Shown here piece by piece: positions 1-13,009 of a stretch of DNA of 64,000 nucleotides. A program made the translations under genes and the position numbers. The notes below the pieces were generated by a model. The model was not told where the DNA came from. It did no database searches and saw only the letters and a program-made list of their open reading frames with translations. The stretch spans positions 1,182,912,357 to 1,182,976,356 of the forward strand of contig OY728152.1 of the NCBI GenBank assembly GCA_963277665.1, written 5' to 3'. The DNA is from Viscum album. Lineage: Eukaryota > Streptophyta > Magnoliopsida > Santalales > Viscaceae. The number at the start of each line of letters is the position of its first letter. The first letter of the stretch is position 1.

Positions 1-927
1 CACAACAATGAGCTTATATGAAACATCTCTTTTTTGAAATAAATTAAAGGAGACAATTATAAATGATCACCTAAAATTTTTTATATGAATATTAATATTT
101 TCTACCATTTTATTATACAAATATAACATATTCACAATGAAATAGAAATATTTTGGTTAATTGTTTCTTTGTTTAAATATATCGTTTTCTTGAATGAACT
201 GATTCTAATAATAAAAGTCATTTTAGACACATTTAAAAATTTTATTTGAAAAAATATATATTAATTTTAAATTCATAACATTAAAATTATCCGAGGGAAA
301 CATTTTAGTATTTTTATGTGAAACTTCATATTTTGAGATATATTGAAATATACTTGTTTTTAGTAAAAAAATTCATTTTTATTATTAATCATTAATAATA
401 AATTATATTATAAATATTTTTTAAGGTATTGTTAGATTAATAGTACATATATTAATACAATTTAATTAATTAGAACCAATATCACTATGAAATATAATAT
501 ATAATCATAACAATATTTTGACCATTTTCCTGCTTTAAAACATCGTTATTTTGTCCCGAGTGCGTGATTAGAAGTAATTTTATTTTTTGTGCTTATGTTA
601 ATTTAATTTCCAAAATCCTACAAAAACCATTTTATTCCATCTAATATTTAGATTTTAATTAGACCATTTAAAATTTTGACCATAATTAATAGAAAAGGTG
701 ATTAAAATTAGTCACAACTATTAAGGCCAAATTATGCACAACTAGGGACTGAACATGAAAATTGATGGCCCAAATTACTTTGAAAATCTTCCAATACCCA
801 TTTTATGTCCATAGTTCTAGTATAACATATACAATAATTAGTTTTATTTTCTTATAACATTTTTTTATAAGAACATTTGCAAACCTAACATCTTTCTATA
901 AATTCCATGTGAGATATTTTCCTTCCC

Positions 928-935
928 TATAAAAG
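928..935 (+). promoter_or_regulatory. TATA box of the old family A LTR
   Basis: TATAAAAG in a CCTTCCCTATAAAAGG context, at the position matching the TATA box of the young LTR (12234). It survives although most of the surrounding LTR has diverged. Activity today is doubtful. Confidence 0.5.
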
Positions 936-1603
936 GACACCACCTATACCCAATTCTCAATCCTCTAAAACCAATTAAGATCATCCATGATATTCCCAAT
1001 TACCCTCCCAAAAATCATACCTACATCCTTGAATCATACCTTTGTTCCAAAATCATCTCATGGAAGGCTTTTGGTATAAACCAAAATGAGTAACCCGATT
1101 TAGATGTTACATATTCTCTGAAGATCAATTCATTTATTTTCATTACCTACCCACTAGACTCTATTTAATACATTATTTCGTGAAAAAACCAGTACTATAA
1201 ATACACTAGGATATTTTTATTCTTGTATTTTGACCTAAACATATACACACCTCCTTATAATTAATGTTATACATAATATTTCTTTGTATGGTGGACTAAA
1301 ACCTCACGAAACATTGATTGTTCATTTCTCTATTACAAACAATCAAGGATCCTATTATGAGGGAAAATATATTTTTATATGCAATATATTATTTTAAAAA
1401 TGTATTTAACGTTTTTTATTCATTTTAAAACACAAATCTCTTTACATTACATTTTGTTTTAATATTCTACTCTCATTTGAGGATGGGTGGACTACTTCTC
1501 CCCCAAAGAGATGTGATTCATTCTCACAACACATTGAATGTATTAAAGAGGCGTTTAATGAAATTATATTATATATATGATATTGTAATGATAATAAAAT
1601 AAC

Positions 1604-1604
1604 G

Positions 1605-1644
<40 letters not shown>
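1604..1644. repeat. Compound (AC)n/(AT)n microsatellite
   Basis: Seven AC units run directly into about fourteen AT units. It lies inside the old family A LTR at a place where the young LTR has only an AT-rich stretch, so it expanded after insertion. Confidence 0.9.
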
Positions 1645-3395
1645 CATTTATATACATTCTTTAAATAAGATAATAAGGACAGAAATAATGTTTATGCATA
1701 TGTATGACTTACAGTCTCCATGGTAGGTATATTCCATTTTTTACTCCTTTATTCTAAATATTATTAAAAAAATATAACGTATATAAATGATATATATTTC
1801 ATGTATTAATGATTTAAATCATGATATAATTGTAAGGACAAAAGATAAAACAAATTGAGACACATGCGAAGAACAATGGGAATTTTTCATTAAGAGAAAC
1901 ATTAACAAATCATCATTAACAAGATATATGGGATTATGGTGTTATGATCATTAACAAAATATATGGAAATATATGGTCATAATCAAAAGATATATGGTAT
2001 TATGTATATGAATATTATTCTATAATATATGTTTAATAAAATTATATTTATTATACAGTATTCTTGCATGAGTATAGATAGAGTTAGGACACAAGTTAAG
2101 CGGATTTCATCTCACTTTTAATTTCTGTAGGATACAAGATATATTCTCCACTCATTACTTTAATGTGGTGTATGTACTACCAATTATTTTATTATATGTA
2201 TATTTTACCTATATTTATGGTTATTAACATTACCATCTTATTATCCTACTTTAACGAGGTTTAACATTCAAAATTTACATAATTGGTAATAAAGTTTAGT
2301 CTCAATTTACCTTCGTTGAGATTCGTGTTTTGTTATGGACCTAAAATCTTTTTCATGGCATATATTCTTTAATATTCCTATTAATATTATGAATCTATTT
2401 AGTTTAATTATATATTAAGAATAATGTAATTTACTCTTCTTACATGGAGATTATGGTCCCAAGATACTGATTAAGAAGTGTTTATTGAGACAGTGTCATC
2501 GCATTACGAGATTATTTATATTTAGTATTCCCTCAACAAAATATAATGATCCATATATCAACAATAATCATGATATTAATTAGAATATACTTATGCATGT
2601 TATCAATAATTATTAATACTATTTTTACACAATTTTGAACATAAAATAATGTTTTTTTTGTAAAATATGAATGTATCTGTCTCTTGTTGGATATATATTA
2701 TTTTAAAAAATGTTTTCAAAATGTTTTAAAAAATATTTTAAAAAATATTTTCTAAATATCCAAGAAGATTATGTTCAAAAAGAAAATATTTTTTTCAATG
2801 ATACCTTTATATGTTTTCAAATACATTTTCAAATAAAATATGTTTCAGAAGGTTTAATGTTATCAATTTTTTTCATTGAAATGATGTTTTCCACAATAAA
2901 TTATTCTACAAGATCATTTCAAATTTATTCCCTTGAAAGATAACATCCACTGGTGTAGATAAATCCATTATGGGAAATTATTCAATATTACCATTTATAT
3001 TCTTTCTCTGAATGGATTTTACTTTAAAGGCATAATGTTATGAAACTCATTTCACGTTCAAGGAATATAGGATTTTGAAACCCACTTCTTGCACGAATTA
3101 TGTTTATGATGAAATTATAATGATAATCATTTATTTTCACCAGTTATGATATGTTCACATGTTTATGATGACAATTTCATTTCTTGGATTAAAATTTGTT
3201 TTTTTATGATCTAGTGGAACATGTGTGTATGATTTCATTATGTAAAGGGTCTGATCTATATATCCCAACAATGAATTAGGTAATGTTTAATATCTCATGA
3301 GAAAAACTAAGATAGTCTTTCGAGTGAACCTTAACTATTATAATTGCCATGTAATATAACCATAATGGCTAATATTATACAAGGAGGGAACATAT

Positions 3396-3984
3396 GCAAC
3401 TATTATGGACATGGGAGTCAACCATGTCTACTATGATCGTATAAGGAGTGATCCCATACCAATAAAATTTTCATGGATGTGATTCCTTGGATTCAATGGA
3501 AATAATTATATGCTTATGTGTTTTCCACAATTCAATGTCTTACTTTAATGTTATTATTTCAAGGAATACGCCCTTTACTTCCATCTTACTAACATCTTAT
3601 AAACTAAAAATCTCTATTCCATGAATCATGTATATGATCTTTGATATGTATGATATGATAGTCTATTTTCATGAAAATATTATCATAACCATACTCTCAT
3701 TTTGTTCATACATGTCTCCCCTGTTTACCATTATTGAACATTTTATATCAGCAATTTTTATTTTTCCTTCCTGAGGTTGTGGAGATATGAATTAATTTTT
3801 ATGTGTCTAAGAAGGGTGCAAGTCAAGAATAACCTAGTGGGAGATAATTTATCTCACGTACATATCTATTTTTATGTGTATCATTTTTTGAAATGCACTA
3901 GACTAGTATAGTCATATTTCATCATATTGTATAATTTTTAGTGTTCTCTAGAAAAAATATTTAATGTTATTTTTTTAAAATAGA
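3396..3984. other. Unassigned stretch between opposed family A LTRs
   Basis: This should be interior sequence of the flanking element(s), but I could not align it securely to the interior of the young family A element on either strand. No ORF or zinc-knuckle coding is visible. Confidence 0.4.
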
Positions 3985-4239
3985 TGGTCGGTATATGCCA
4001 GACACACATTTTAAGGGTTTTTACCCCTAGGTACATCTATTACAGAACCATGTCCACTTTTAGTATCCAGATAGGGGTGTAATTCATAGAATACCCAAAA
4101 AATAATAACCATACCCCAATTCTATGATTTCATTATGTACTTTGCCTCAATGTCGACAATGGGGTTATGTTCACTAATATTTTTTTCCTAAATCTAGTTC
4201 ACAAAGTCCCCACTAAACTTGATTAGATATAAACTATAG
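3985..4239 (-). mobile_element. Minus-strand leader of old family A element
   Basis: Read on the minus strand this matches the leader just after the LTR of the young element. Shared segments include CATCCCTGTCTGGATAC-like and GATGTACCTAGGGGTAAAA (young copy about 14905-14965; here about 4010-4075). The primer-site region close to 4230 has decayed. It fixes the orientation of the LTR at 4240-8283. Confidence 0.7.
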
Positions 4240-7200
4240 CAACCTGACACCCACAGCCCAGTGCTGGTGTCATGATACCATTACATTGGCATATATACAA
4301 GTAACTTATATCCCAATGGGCAATATTATTTAGTAGTCTTGGAATGATATATACATAAATGAGTATTGTATTACAAATGAATAAAAAAATTACTTCATAA
4401 TTTATATTGATTATAATAAGTAAACTCATTTTGATGCATCAAGGGAATATATGATGTATAGGACCCACTCATCAATGAATTCCTGAAGCATTCTGCATAT
4501 TGAACAGTTTATTTAATTAAATAAAATGTCCCCAATAAAATATCATTATTTATAAATATTTTGAATATATAAAATTTTCCTCAGATAAACAAATAACATC
4601 CAAACTAAAAATCTATTGTATAAATTATATATAGTTTTTTAAAAAATAACCCTGATGGATGATATTAATAATTAAAGGAAATTAAATGTTAAATGGTTAT
4701 AGGAAATTTAATATTTTTTAGGGACTAATGAAAGGAATCAAATTATTGAATTTCAATACAATCCTTGTCCAAATAAATCATTAACTAGTAATAGTAAGAA
4801 TAATGATGGAATCAAAATAAAATATACCATGTGGTGTAAAATAAAGCGATGTTTTTGTTGATGAAATATATGAAGAACATAAAAATATATTTTCTACAAT
4901 TTTTTTGAAATTTCTATTGAAAAATACGCTCATTGAAAATAAATATTAAAAACAATTTTTTTAAAAAAATTACGCATTTTAACCTATAATGTATACTTTG
5001 GTGGAATGATATCATATAAAATCTTACGTGTTTTACAAGGAAAAAAACATTACTTTTGTATCGTAAAAAGTTTATAAATGTGACTTGTTTAGAGAATGAA
5101 AATATGAATCCATTGATTAAAATATTGTAATAGAAAATTATATAACGTAATTTAATTAATATTTTTGGAAAGGGTGTATAATGGTTTTAAAAAAATTTTA
5201 GAAGACATTTTTTTTTGGAAAAAAACGGTTCTCTGACCAATGTGAGAAATAAAGTGTAGTTTTATTAAAAATAAATCTAAATCATTTTATACGAAAAATA
5301 GTGGGAAAAACAATCTATTAAATAAAAAATTTCATTAATAACAATAATATATGAAAATTAAATTATTTAAAAAAAATTATCGAATAATTTTCTCTAATGT
5401 AAATTCCATTGCAAACAATCTTGAAGAAAATAATATTGTGTAGTAATTCCTTAAGAAGACCACAGTATTGATAAGAAAATAAAACAATGAATAGATAATG
5501 TGTTTGTAATTTAAATTGAAATAAAATTATTGGATTTAAAGTAATATAGGTTAATGATTTATTACATTTATAATCTTATAATATTAATGACAACCTTTAA
5601 GTATTGTGATTGAAATAAAATGAATTGGGTTATAATGTTTCATAAAACTTGGTAACCTATAACTCAAATCCCCTAGATGAAGTAATTAAATATGAAACTC
5701 AATATACATTTAATATAAAATAATTCATTATATAATATATAATAATGGGATGTATATACACTACACAAAATAATTAATTAGTGAATGTGGAATTTATCTC
5801 ACTGATGTAAAAAGTGAGATGAAAATCCCTTGCTTTTCATTTCCATTTGGGTGAACATACACTGACCTCATATATAGTGGTTTTATAAATGTTCAGAACA
5901 TATAAAAAACCATAATAATATTCATAATATAATATATTAACTTCTTATATTATCTTATTACTCGTTTGTTTACAATATTTAATAATTTTGACTATTTAAC
6001 TTGTTAATTGACTAGTTTTCCAAGTATGTATTAACTTTTTTCTTTTTGTAATTCATATAAATATAATTATTTCAACATATTCAGAAATTTGAAAACAATT
6101 AAAATATAATATTTATCTAGTATAGATGTATTTAAAATAATCCATATTATTTGGATATCACAAATGAAATGTAGTTTTCATAGAGACTGTAGGTCGTACG
6201 TACACATGTACACTTCTTTCATGTTATTATCTTATTTAGAAAAAAAATAATTATGTTCAATATATATATATTAAAATTCCCATTTATTATATATTTTATA
6301 TATGTTATAGAGGTTTAATAAACCCATCCATTATACATTCCATGCATAGAAGGATTGAATCACATCTATTTGAGGATATTGTTGTCCACACACTCACAAA
6401 CGATATTATCATATTAAAAATTGAAATAATAAATGTATATTTTATATTAAAATTAAATAAGTCTAAATCCATTAAATATAAAATATTTAAATTAGAAAAA
6501 ATCATTCTAATCATAATTTCAACAATGAGAGTTGGTAAAAGAATAAATAATAATCATTGTTTTGGGAGGCATTATTTCTCCATGCATGATTGGTACGTAA
6601 GTTTCCATTTTGATGGATGTGTGTGTTAGTGTTGGTTAAAAACGTAACAATAAAAAATATAATATTTATGATTCTTGTTTTATTATTAAATCTTTGAATA
6701 AGAATAAGTTAGGAAGAGTATAATGAAAATAAAACAATAGAGTTTGAGGAAGGATTCAACTTCTTATTTGGTAACCCCTTTATGTTATATCAAAATAGAT
6801 TCCCCGGATGGATTTATTATAAAATTAATGTTTCGTGACTTGGGGGGTATTTGAGAATATATTTTTTAAGATATTGATTTATCCAAAAGGTCTTAAGGGT
6901 TGTGGGGAATTTTATGGGCTGAGTTCTTTTTGTATGGGAGGAGTGGAATTACTATACATTTTTTAAAAGGGAAATACACATACGTATTAGTATAAAAAGT
7001 ATCTCCAGTAATGATGAAAATTGTATCCAAGGGAGTATAGGGTCTAAATATGAACATACTATATAATTTTGTGATGTTTTTAGGTCATTTTGGTATTTAT
7101 GATTATGGTTTAGTCCATTTATTAAGCTAATTATTTTCATTATCATTATAATTAATTTAATTTATTTCACTAACATTTATGGTGAAATAACTATTTTAAC

Positions 7201-8283
7201 CATATTATAAATTATAAATTCTTATAATAAAAAATATAGAAAACATTTTTTCCAAAATCCAATCACATATTTCGAATAAATTAATTTAAATCTAATCTAG
7301 TCAATGAGGTGATGAATGAAGTTTTAGTGTAAATATATACAAAAGATTGTGATGTGTTTATATAATATTTAAATGTCAAATTTATTACAATGAACTAAAT
7401 TTGATTAATTTTTGTAATATTAATCCAATGACACATGAAAAACAATTAATAAAATAATTTACCAATATTAATAAATTAAATGAAATACAAAATTTTCTTT
7501 AAAATTTAATATCTTTCATAATTCATCACAAAATAAAACTTCATAGAAAAATATAAAATCACAATATGTTGATTTTGATATTTTAATTTCAATTATTCTA
7601 TTAATTTTTACATGAAAAATATATAAAAGTTACAAAATTTTCCTTCAATATGTGTTCTATATTAAAATTTGATAAATTTATCTTTAGAAAAATATAGTTT
7701 TTATCAGTAAAATTGGGATTCTTCGTATCTTATGAATATAAAATCTATTAGATGAATATAAAAAATTTATCTAATATATAATAAATAAAGTTTATTAATA
7801 TCATTATATAATTTTAATTTATTTACTTTATTACGACAACATTCATGTTTAAGCGTAAAAATATTTTAATACGAATTAGATTATATTTTCCATTTCTAAT
7901 TAGTTTGTAATTGACAAATCCTTTTTCCCCAAATAAAATATATATATTCCTATGTTAATTAATATTATTCATAAAATCTTATTTAAAATCTAGGTTATAT
8001 CTTGTTATAATGAATAATAATTTTTTTGAATAATAATTTGTTGTTCAGTAAAACTCATTCTTCCGTGCAACACAAGCAATTAAAGAAACTCATCATTGTG
8101 TGTGAGACAAGATAACACGGTATCATGTGCATTTCTATATATATCATAGATTGATTTTAATTAAATAGTGAATATATTGTAATGTGTTATTATATTATAT
8201 TCCCTTGCGCGCTAGGTGTTCCGTGTCATTCATGATATTGAATACAATGTTCTTTATATTTTTGGTGAATCACATGTCACATG
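4240..8283 (-). mobile_element. Old family A LTR, minus strand, near full length
   Basis: Read on the minus strand it follows the young family A LTR from start to end. The LTR start is near 8283, followed by the GTGTTGCGTGTAGTG-like block at about 8215 and the GCGTGTGTTG-like block at about 8090. CCTCACGAAACGATGATT corresponds to about 6560, the TTTGAGGA...GGACTAC block to about 6380, GTACGTACG survives at about 6196, and CCAATGT...CTGGGT near the end lies at about 4245-4285. Length is about 4.04 kb, slightly shorter than the young LTR. No genuine ORF; the small ORFs across 6305-6629 are chance. Ends are good to roughly 20 bases. Confidence 0.7.
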
Positions 8284-8383
8284 TATATGATTGGTGGCCA
8301 AGAACATTTTGGTAATTATTATTTCACCATTGATATTTTTTTCTCTCAACCCATTCTTCAAGTACATTATAATTGGACCATTG

Positions 8384-8957
8384 TGTTGAAATGATGGTTC
8401 TCATTGCTTATAATAAAGTGTTTTTTTCTTTTTGTCAATCTATTAAATGTTTGATGAGGGATATTTCTAGACAAGTGATATTATAGTGAATATTCCATTA
8501 TTGATGAGTTTTGAATAATTTTTAGTTTTGTCCAAATGTTTGTAGCTAAAATTAATGAAAATGGATAAATCATAACAAATGTTCGTGCTAGATTTTTGTA
8601 TCATTAAATATATAGATATTCACAAGTTTCATAAAGATTATATTTTTTGAAAGATATAGAGATTTATGAGGGAATATATTGCTATGAAGGTTTTATAGTT
8701 CACAAATTCACTCTGAGATTATTTATATCCTACAGGACTATGATATGATTTGTGAATGAGATAATTTAACCAAATCTTTGAGAGTACAAGGTGATATGTG
8801 CATATGAATATTAAGTTTCATGAAATGGCCATGGTAAGATATAATTGTTTGTAAAAGAAAAATAATAGATATATGGGTCCACGAAGATCAATTGTCAATG
8901 GAAAGAATAATAGAAAAGACCAGATTACTCTCAATAAACACAAATTGGGTGCATCCA
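8384..8957 (+). repeat. Ty1/copia 5' LTR
   Basis: Starts TGTTGAAATG. It matches the LTR at 47558: the block TCCTACAGGACTATGATATG at 8728 pairs with TCCTACAAGACTATATGATG at 47907, and both lie 344-349 bases from their LTR starts. Similarity by eye is only moderate, so the insertion is old. The end is set by CA just before a decayed primer site and could be off by some tens of bases. Confidence 0.6.
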
Positions 8958-8962
8958 AAATC

Positions 8963-8974
8963 TAGAACTCAGAG
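8963..8974 (+). promoter_or_regulatory. Decayed primer binding site of the copia element
   Basis: TAGAACTCAGAG followed by TGAG resembles the methionine-tRNA primer site TTGGTATCAGAG followed by CGAG, with several substitutions, mainly G to A. It lies a few bases after the proposed LTR end. Confidence 0.4.
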
Positions 8975-10322
8975 TGAGAAAAAGAATCACAAAAAGACAT
9001 GTTATGTCTTATGTTATGCTCATGCTTTTAGAATAGTAACTACCAATTTGGGTATAACATCCATCACATAAAAAAAATTTGACACTCTAATTTACCCCTC
9101 CCATATCGGGGTGATATGGGGTCATAAAATTTATGTTACAGGGTACATGTTATTTGTCTTAAATCCATACGCTATTGTCGTAATGGAAAAATACATTAAT
9201 GGTCAGGGAGTTCACCTATTTGATGGAAAAATCATCTATATTTGATAGAATAGGATGGGATCTAATCTGAAATTACATTAGCTATAATTTATCTATTCTA
9301 TAGCTCATGTAATTTAGGTTAGTTGTGAAACATTGATTTCAATGAATGAAATAGACATGAAAATGATTAATGATGATGAAAAATCCATAAATTGCCTTAA
9401 TTCAACTATAAATAATCAAATATATTTTTTGTGGATGAGTTTCACGTTATCCAAGTCTATATGGGAGAAAAATAAAAATATATATGACGTTATTGACTTT
9501 GCGATGGTGAAAAAACACCTCATTTTTCACAATAATATTGATGATTTAAAATTACATTAAAATGATGAGATAAATTTCATTTTCTAAGTATTAGAGAAGG
9601 TATTGAATGATATTATATCCACATTTATGGGGAAAAGAATAATTGGCCATGATTTATAAATAATGATGGCTAAGAATGAGATGGACCAAAATAAAGGGAA
9701 GTAGAAATATACACATATCACAAAGGGTATCTAATGTCCAAAAAAGGAATTCTTGAAACCATATAAAAAATAGATCTGAAAATATTCACTGAGTTTCTAG
9801 ATAGTATCACATTTCAAATACATATAAAAATTAAGTCGATATGTGGATTAATGGAGGTGAGAATATATTTCCCATTATGAAATGGAAAATTGGTGGATTC
9901 TTAGACTATAGAAAGTGTTACTTTGACGTAGATAGGAGTTATTATAATGAGTAAGATCCTTGAAGAAAAAATGGAGAATGAGAGGATATATTTCATCATA
10001 TATAAGATATTTTTTTGATGGATATTATTTTAACTATTCTATTTATTTCTATAAATATATTTATTTTGGGTAGAGGAAATATAGGAACAATACATAACAA
10101 AATCACGAAAAAGTGAATACATGTCCAATAAGAAGAGTTACTATTAAAAATTAATAATATTTTCTAAAGGAATCATATTAGGGTGATTAGCCAATGCAAA
10201 CTAAAAAATATTGTAATGAAAATATTTTTCATTTTCTCAAACAAGTATATCATGGTTGGAAAAGATACAGATTGAGAAAGATGTTCATGTATAATTAGAT
10301 ATCAAATCTATAATGAATATTA
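8975..10322 (+). pseudogene. Ty1/copia gag and protease remnants
   Basis: This should hold gag and the start of pol. An open stretch at 9333-9560 (75 codons) has a DDEKSI...LNS pattern reminiscent of the copia gag segment DE(D)KA...L(L)xSLP, followed by a charged C-terminal part; the likeness is weak. Around 9890-9955 a frame-shifted reading gives WWILDY followed by a tyrosine- and aspartate-rich run, resembling the WILDSG retropepsin motif and its downstream YHM...W segment. Many stops and shifts are present. The piece is interrupted at 10328 by the young family A element. Confidence 0.4.
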
Positions 10323-10327
10323 GGACT
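10323..10327 (+). repeat. Left target-site duplication GGACT
   Basis: GGACT directly before the 5' LTR start TGTAACACC and repeated at 21744-21748 directly after the 3' LTR end. A 5-bp duplication is the signature of LTR retrotransposon integration. Confidence 0.95.
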
Positions 10328-12233
10328 TGTAACACCCCAAGATTTCATAGTGTGTTATTTCTTCAAAATAATTCAATAACTTGCACTACACGCAACACCG
10401 AGTTCAATCACACCATGACTTACCAAAGGAAAAAGCCATTCAAAAGAGGTTAATAATATTATTGACTAAATTTTAAACTTTATATAATCCTTATAATTTT
10501 AGATTCCATATTATGAGTTTCTTGGATATAATGCAAGAACAAATTCATTTTCAGTATTGCACTTTTATCGAATTTTAATAGTGAACCATTTTTAAATACT
10601 ATATTTTAAACTTTTTGACTAAATGGGGACATCAAAAATTTAAAATGAAACATCCCAAGCTTCTACGGTACGTTTCCCTTCGAATAATGCGATAGCGTGT
10701 GTTGTACGCAACCTCGAGTTCTAACACACACCACAACTAATTAAACTAGCCGTTGTGAATAGTAATATCTACTTTTTGAAATCATAAATATTCTATATTT
10801 CAAAATGGACTTCATTTTTGGATTCGGAATATCAAAATTAGCCTAGGGTGAAATTTTGGTACATTTCGGATAACTTTCATATTTTGATGAATAGTGAAAA
10901 TTACTAAATTTTAATTAAAAACAACTTTTTTAATCAAAATAATTAATAGTGATAAATTATGAATTGGAGTGGTTTTAAAGTATATTTAGAATATATTTTT
11001 ACATTTTAATATAATTTTGGTCATTGGACATAATTTTACAATTAAACCGAACATAAACAAGTGTCAATCTTTTGATAGTTATTATCTCTTAAAAACACGC
11101 TTTTTGTTTTGACAGCGGGAATTAATTTTAAATTAATTTCTGCCACTTCTGTGTTTTGAATTTGGGAAAATGGATTCCATATTTGGAATCAGGATGTTCA
11201 AATTGTGTATATAGGTAACTTTTATTTTTAGACATTTTGAATAGTTACTGTGGTAAATATTTTATTTACCATGGTTAAAGGGTAAATCCGGTAAATAAGG
11301 GTTAAAAAAAATAATATTATAATAATACAAAATTACCCTAAAACGTGTCATAACTTTATTGGTGGACACATACCCGACCATGGGCATCCTTGGGTCAATT
11401 TGGGGACCCCTTGGAGCCACTTGTATGTGGTAGGGACAACTTATATTAATAAAGTTAAAATAAAAATAAAAATGGCATAAGCTTACATCTTTTAGAAGAA
11501 CAATTTTTACATAGGGTTATACATGTTGGATTTTCGATTATAAATATTCATTAGAAAGATAAAAAGATTTCCTACATAATGATATTTTATTTATAATTTT
11601 TAGACATTAAATAATTTATTTTATTTATGACACAATGATGATGCAGTAATTACTATAATAGTGAAAAATTAAAATAATTGATATTATAAATACCCAAATA
11701 AATATAATATGAACCTTTTAATGAATTAAACTAATTTTCTAGGATAATATGATATATTAGGATTGATTTAATTTACTTTTTTCGAAGTAATCAATCTGTT
11801 ATGAGTTTCACAAAAATCAACTATTGAATAGTGTCAAAATTGACATAAAAGAGTTCTTAAAACAAATATTATATTATTAATTGATATTAAATTCCTAAAA
11901 ATCTAAGGTTCGGCCAAAAGACTTATATTATGATAGGTTAATCATTAATGTACCACTTGGGGGTCTCGTGGATGTATATAGTAAGTTTATTAACCATATT
12001 ATATAAAAATACAAAGAGACATTGTAAAAGTGAAACTAATTAACTTAGAGTTAATACTTAAAGATAAGGTTAATATAAGTACCCAAACCTGTCTAAATTC
12101 TATTGGATGAGTTGTTTTCGACCTATCCCCACCTCATACTTTGAATAGTCAACTTTGGAGCCTTTGGAAACCGAATATGAATTTATTATAAATTAATATT
12201 TCTAGCTTTTCCAAAGGTGCCCCTCACCCCTCT

Positions 12234-12241
12234 TATAAAAG
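12234..12241 (+). promoter_or_regulatory. TATA box of the 5' LTR
   Basis: TATAAAAG, 1906 bases into the LTR, followed by a pyrimidine-rich C/T stretch typical of a plant transcript start. It is the likely start of the element's RNA (U3/R boundary just downstream). A matching box remains in an old copy at 928. Confidence 0.65.
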
Positions 12242-12969
12242 GGAACTCCTCCTTCTCTTTTCCTCACACCTCTCAAGCCACTTGGCTCGTCCAAACTCTG
12301 CCCAACTAAGCTCCCCACATCCCTCTCCTCCTCCTTGAAGCTTCCCCTTAGGCAGAAAGCATTTCAAGAAGTCCTTTGGTTCCAACCAAAGTGAGTTACC
12401 TAAATTAAAGGTAACGATTTCTCTTAAATTATTTTCATTTATTTTGCTTCTCCAACCCCAAAACTCTTTTTATTTCCTTTCTTTTGTAACAACACCAGTA
12501 TCCTCAATATACTAGGATGTTGTTATAAGAAGGATTCAAACTACACATACACACAACTCCATCTAATGGATGATGAACATAATGTTTCTGTGGATGGCAA
12601 ACTAACGCCTCACGAAACGATGATTGTTCAAATACATCTTACTGCCTCTCATGGTGGCCATTATGATGGCACTGTAATTAAATATGATATTAATGATATA
12701 TATTTTATATATAAGCTTCTGTAATTCCATTTTATTTCATACCATTATTCGTTTCATGTTGTATATACATACGATAATTTCATTTGAGGAAGTGCGGACT
12801 ACCGCCCCCTTAAAATGATATGACTCGTTCATACCACACATGGAACGTATAAAGGATGGTGTTAATGAACTTAAGTAACATGTATAAAATATTATATTAT
12901 ACTGGAATAGTAATATACCTATGTATCATCTGTATTTGATTCTTTTAAAATAAAAATTAAATGGAAGTA

Positions 12970-13009
12970 GCGTTCGTGCGTACGTACGGACTACCGTCTC
13001 CACGAACGC
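12970..13009 (+). other. CpG-rich hairpin in the 5' LTR
   Basis: GCGTTCGTG at 12970-12978 and its perfect reverse complement CACGAACGC at 13001-13009 flank a 22-base loop that begins with the palindrome CGTACGTACG. It lies in an otherwise AT-rich part of the LTR, within the expected transcript. Function unknown. Confidence 0.75.

Larger units (their letters stand above)
1..3395 (+). mobile_element. Old family A LTR, plus strand, cut by window edge
   Basis: A decayed relative of the 4.42-kb LTR at 10328-14747. Matching landmarks appear in the same order. They are the promoter TATAAAAG at 928, the leader CCAAAATGAGTAACC at about 1080, CCTCACGAAAC at 1302, the block TTTGAGGATGGGTGGACTAC at about 1475, the decayed hairpin region at about 1685-1725, and TAGTCTTTCGAG at about 3313 near the LTR end. 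The LTR start lies outside the window. The sequence is far more AT-rich than the young copy and most CpG sites are gone. No coding potential. The 3' end near 3395 is approximate. Confidence 0.7.
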
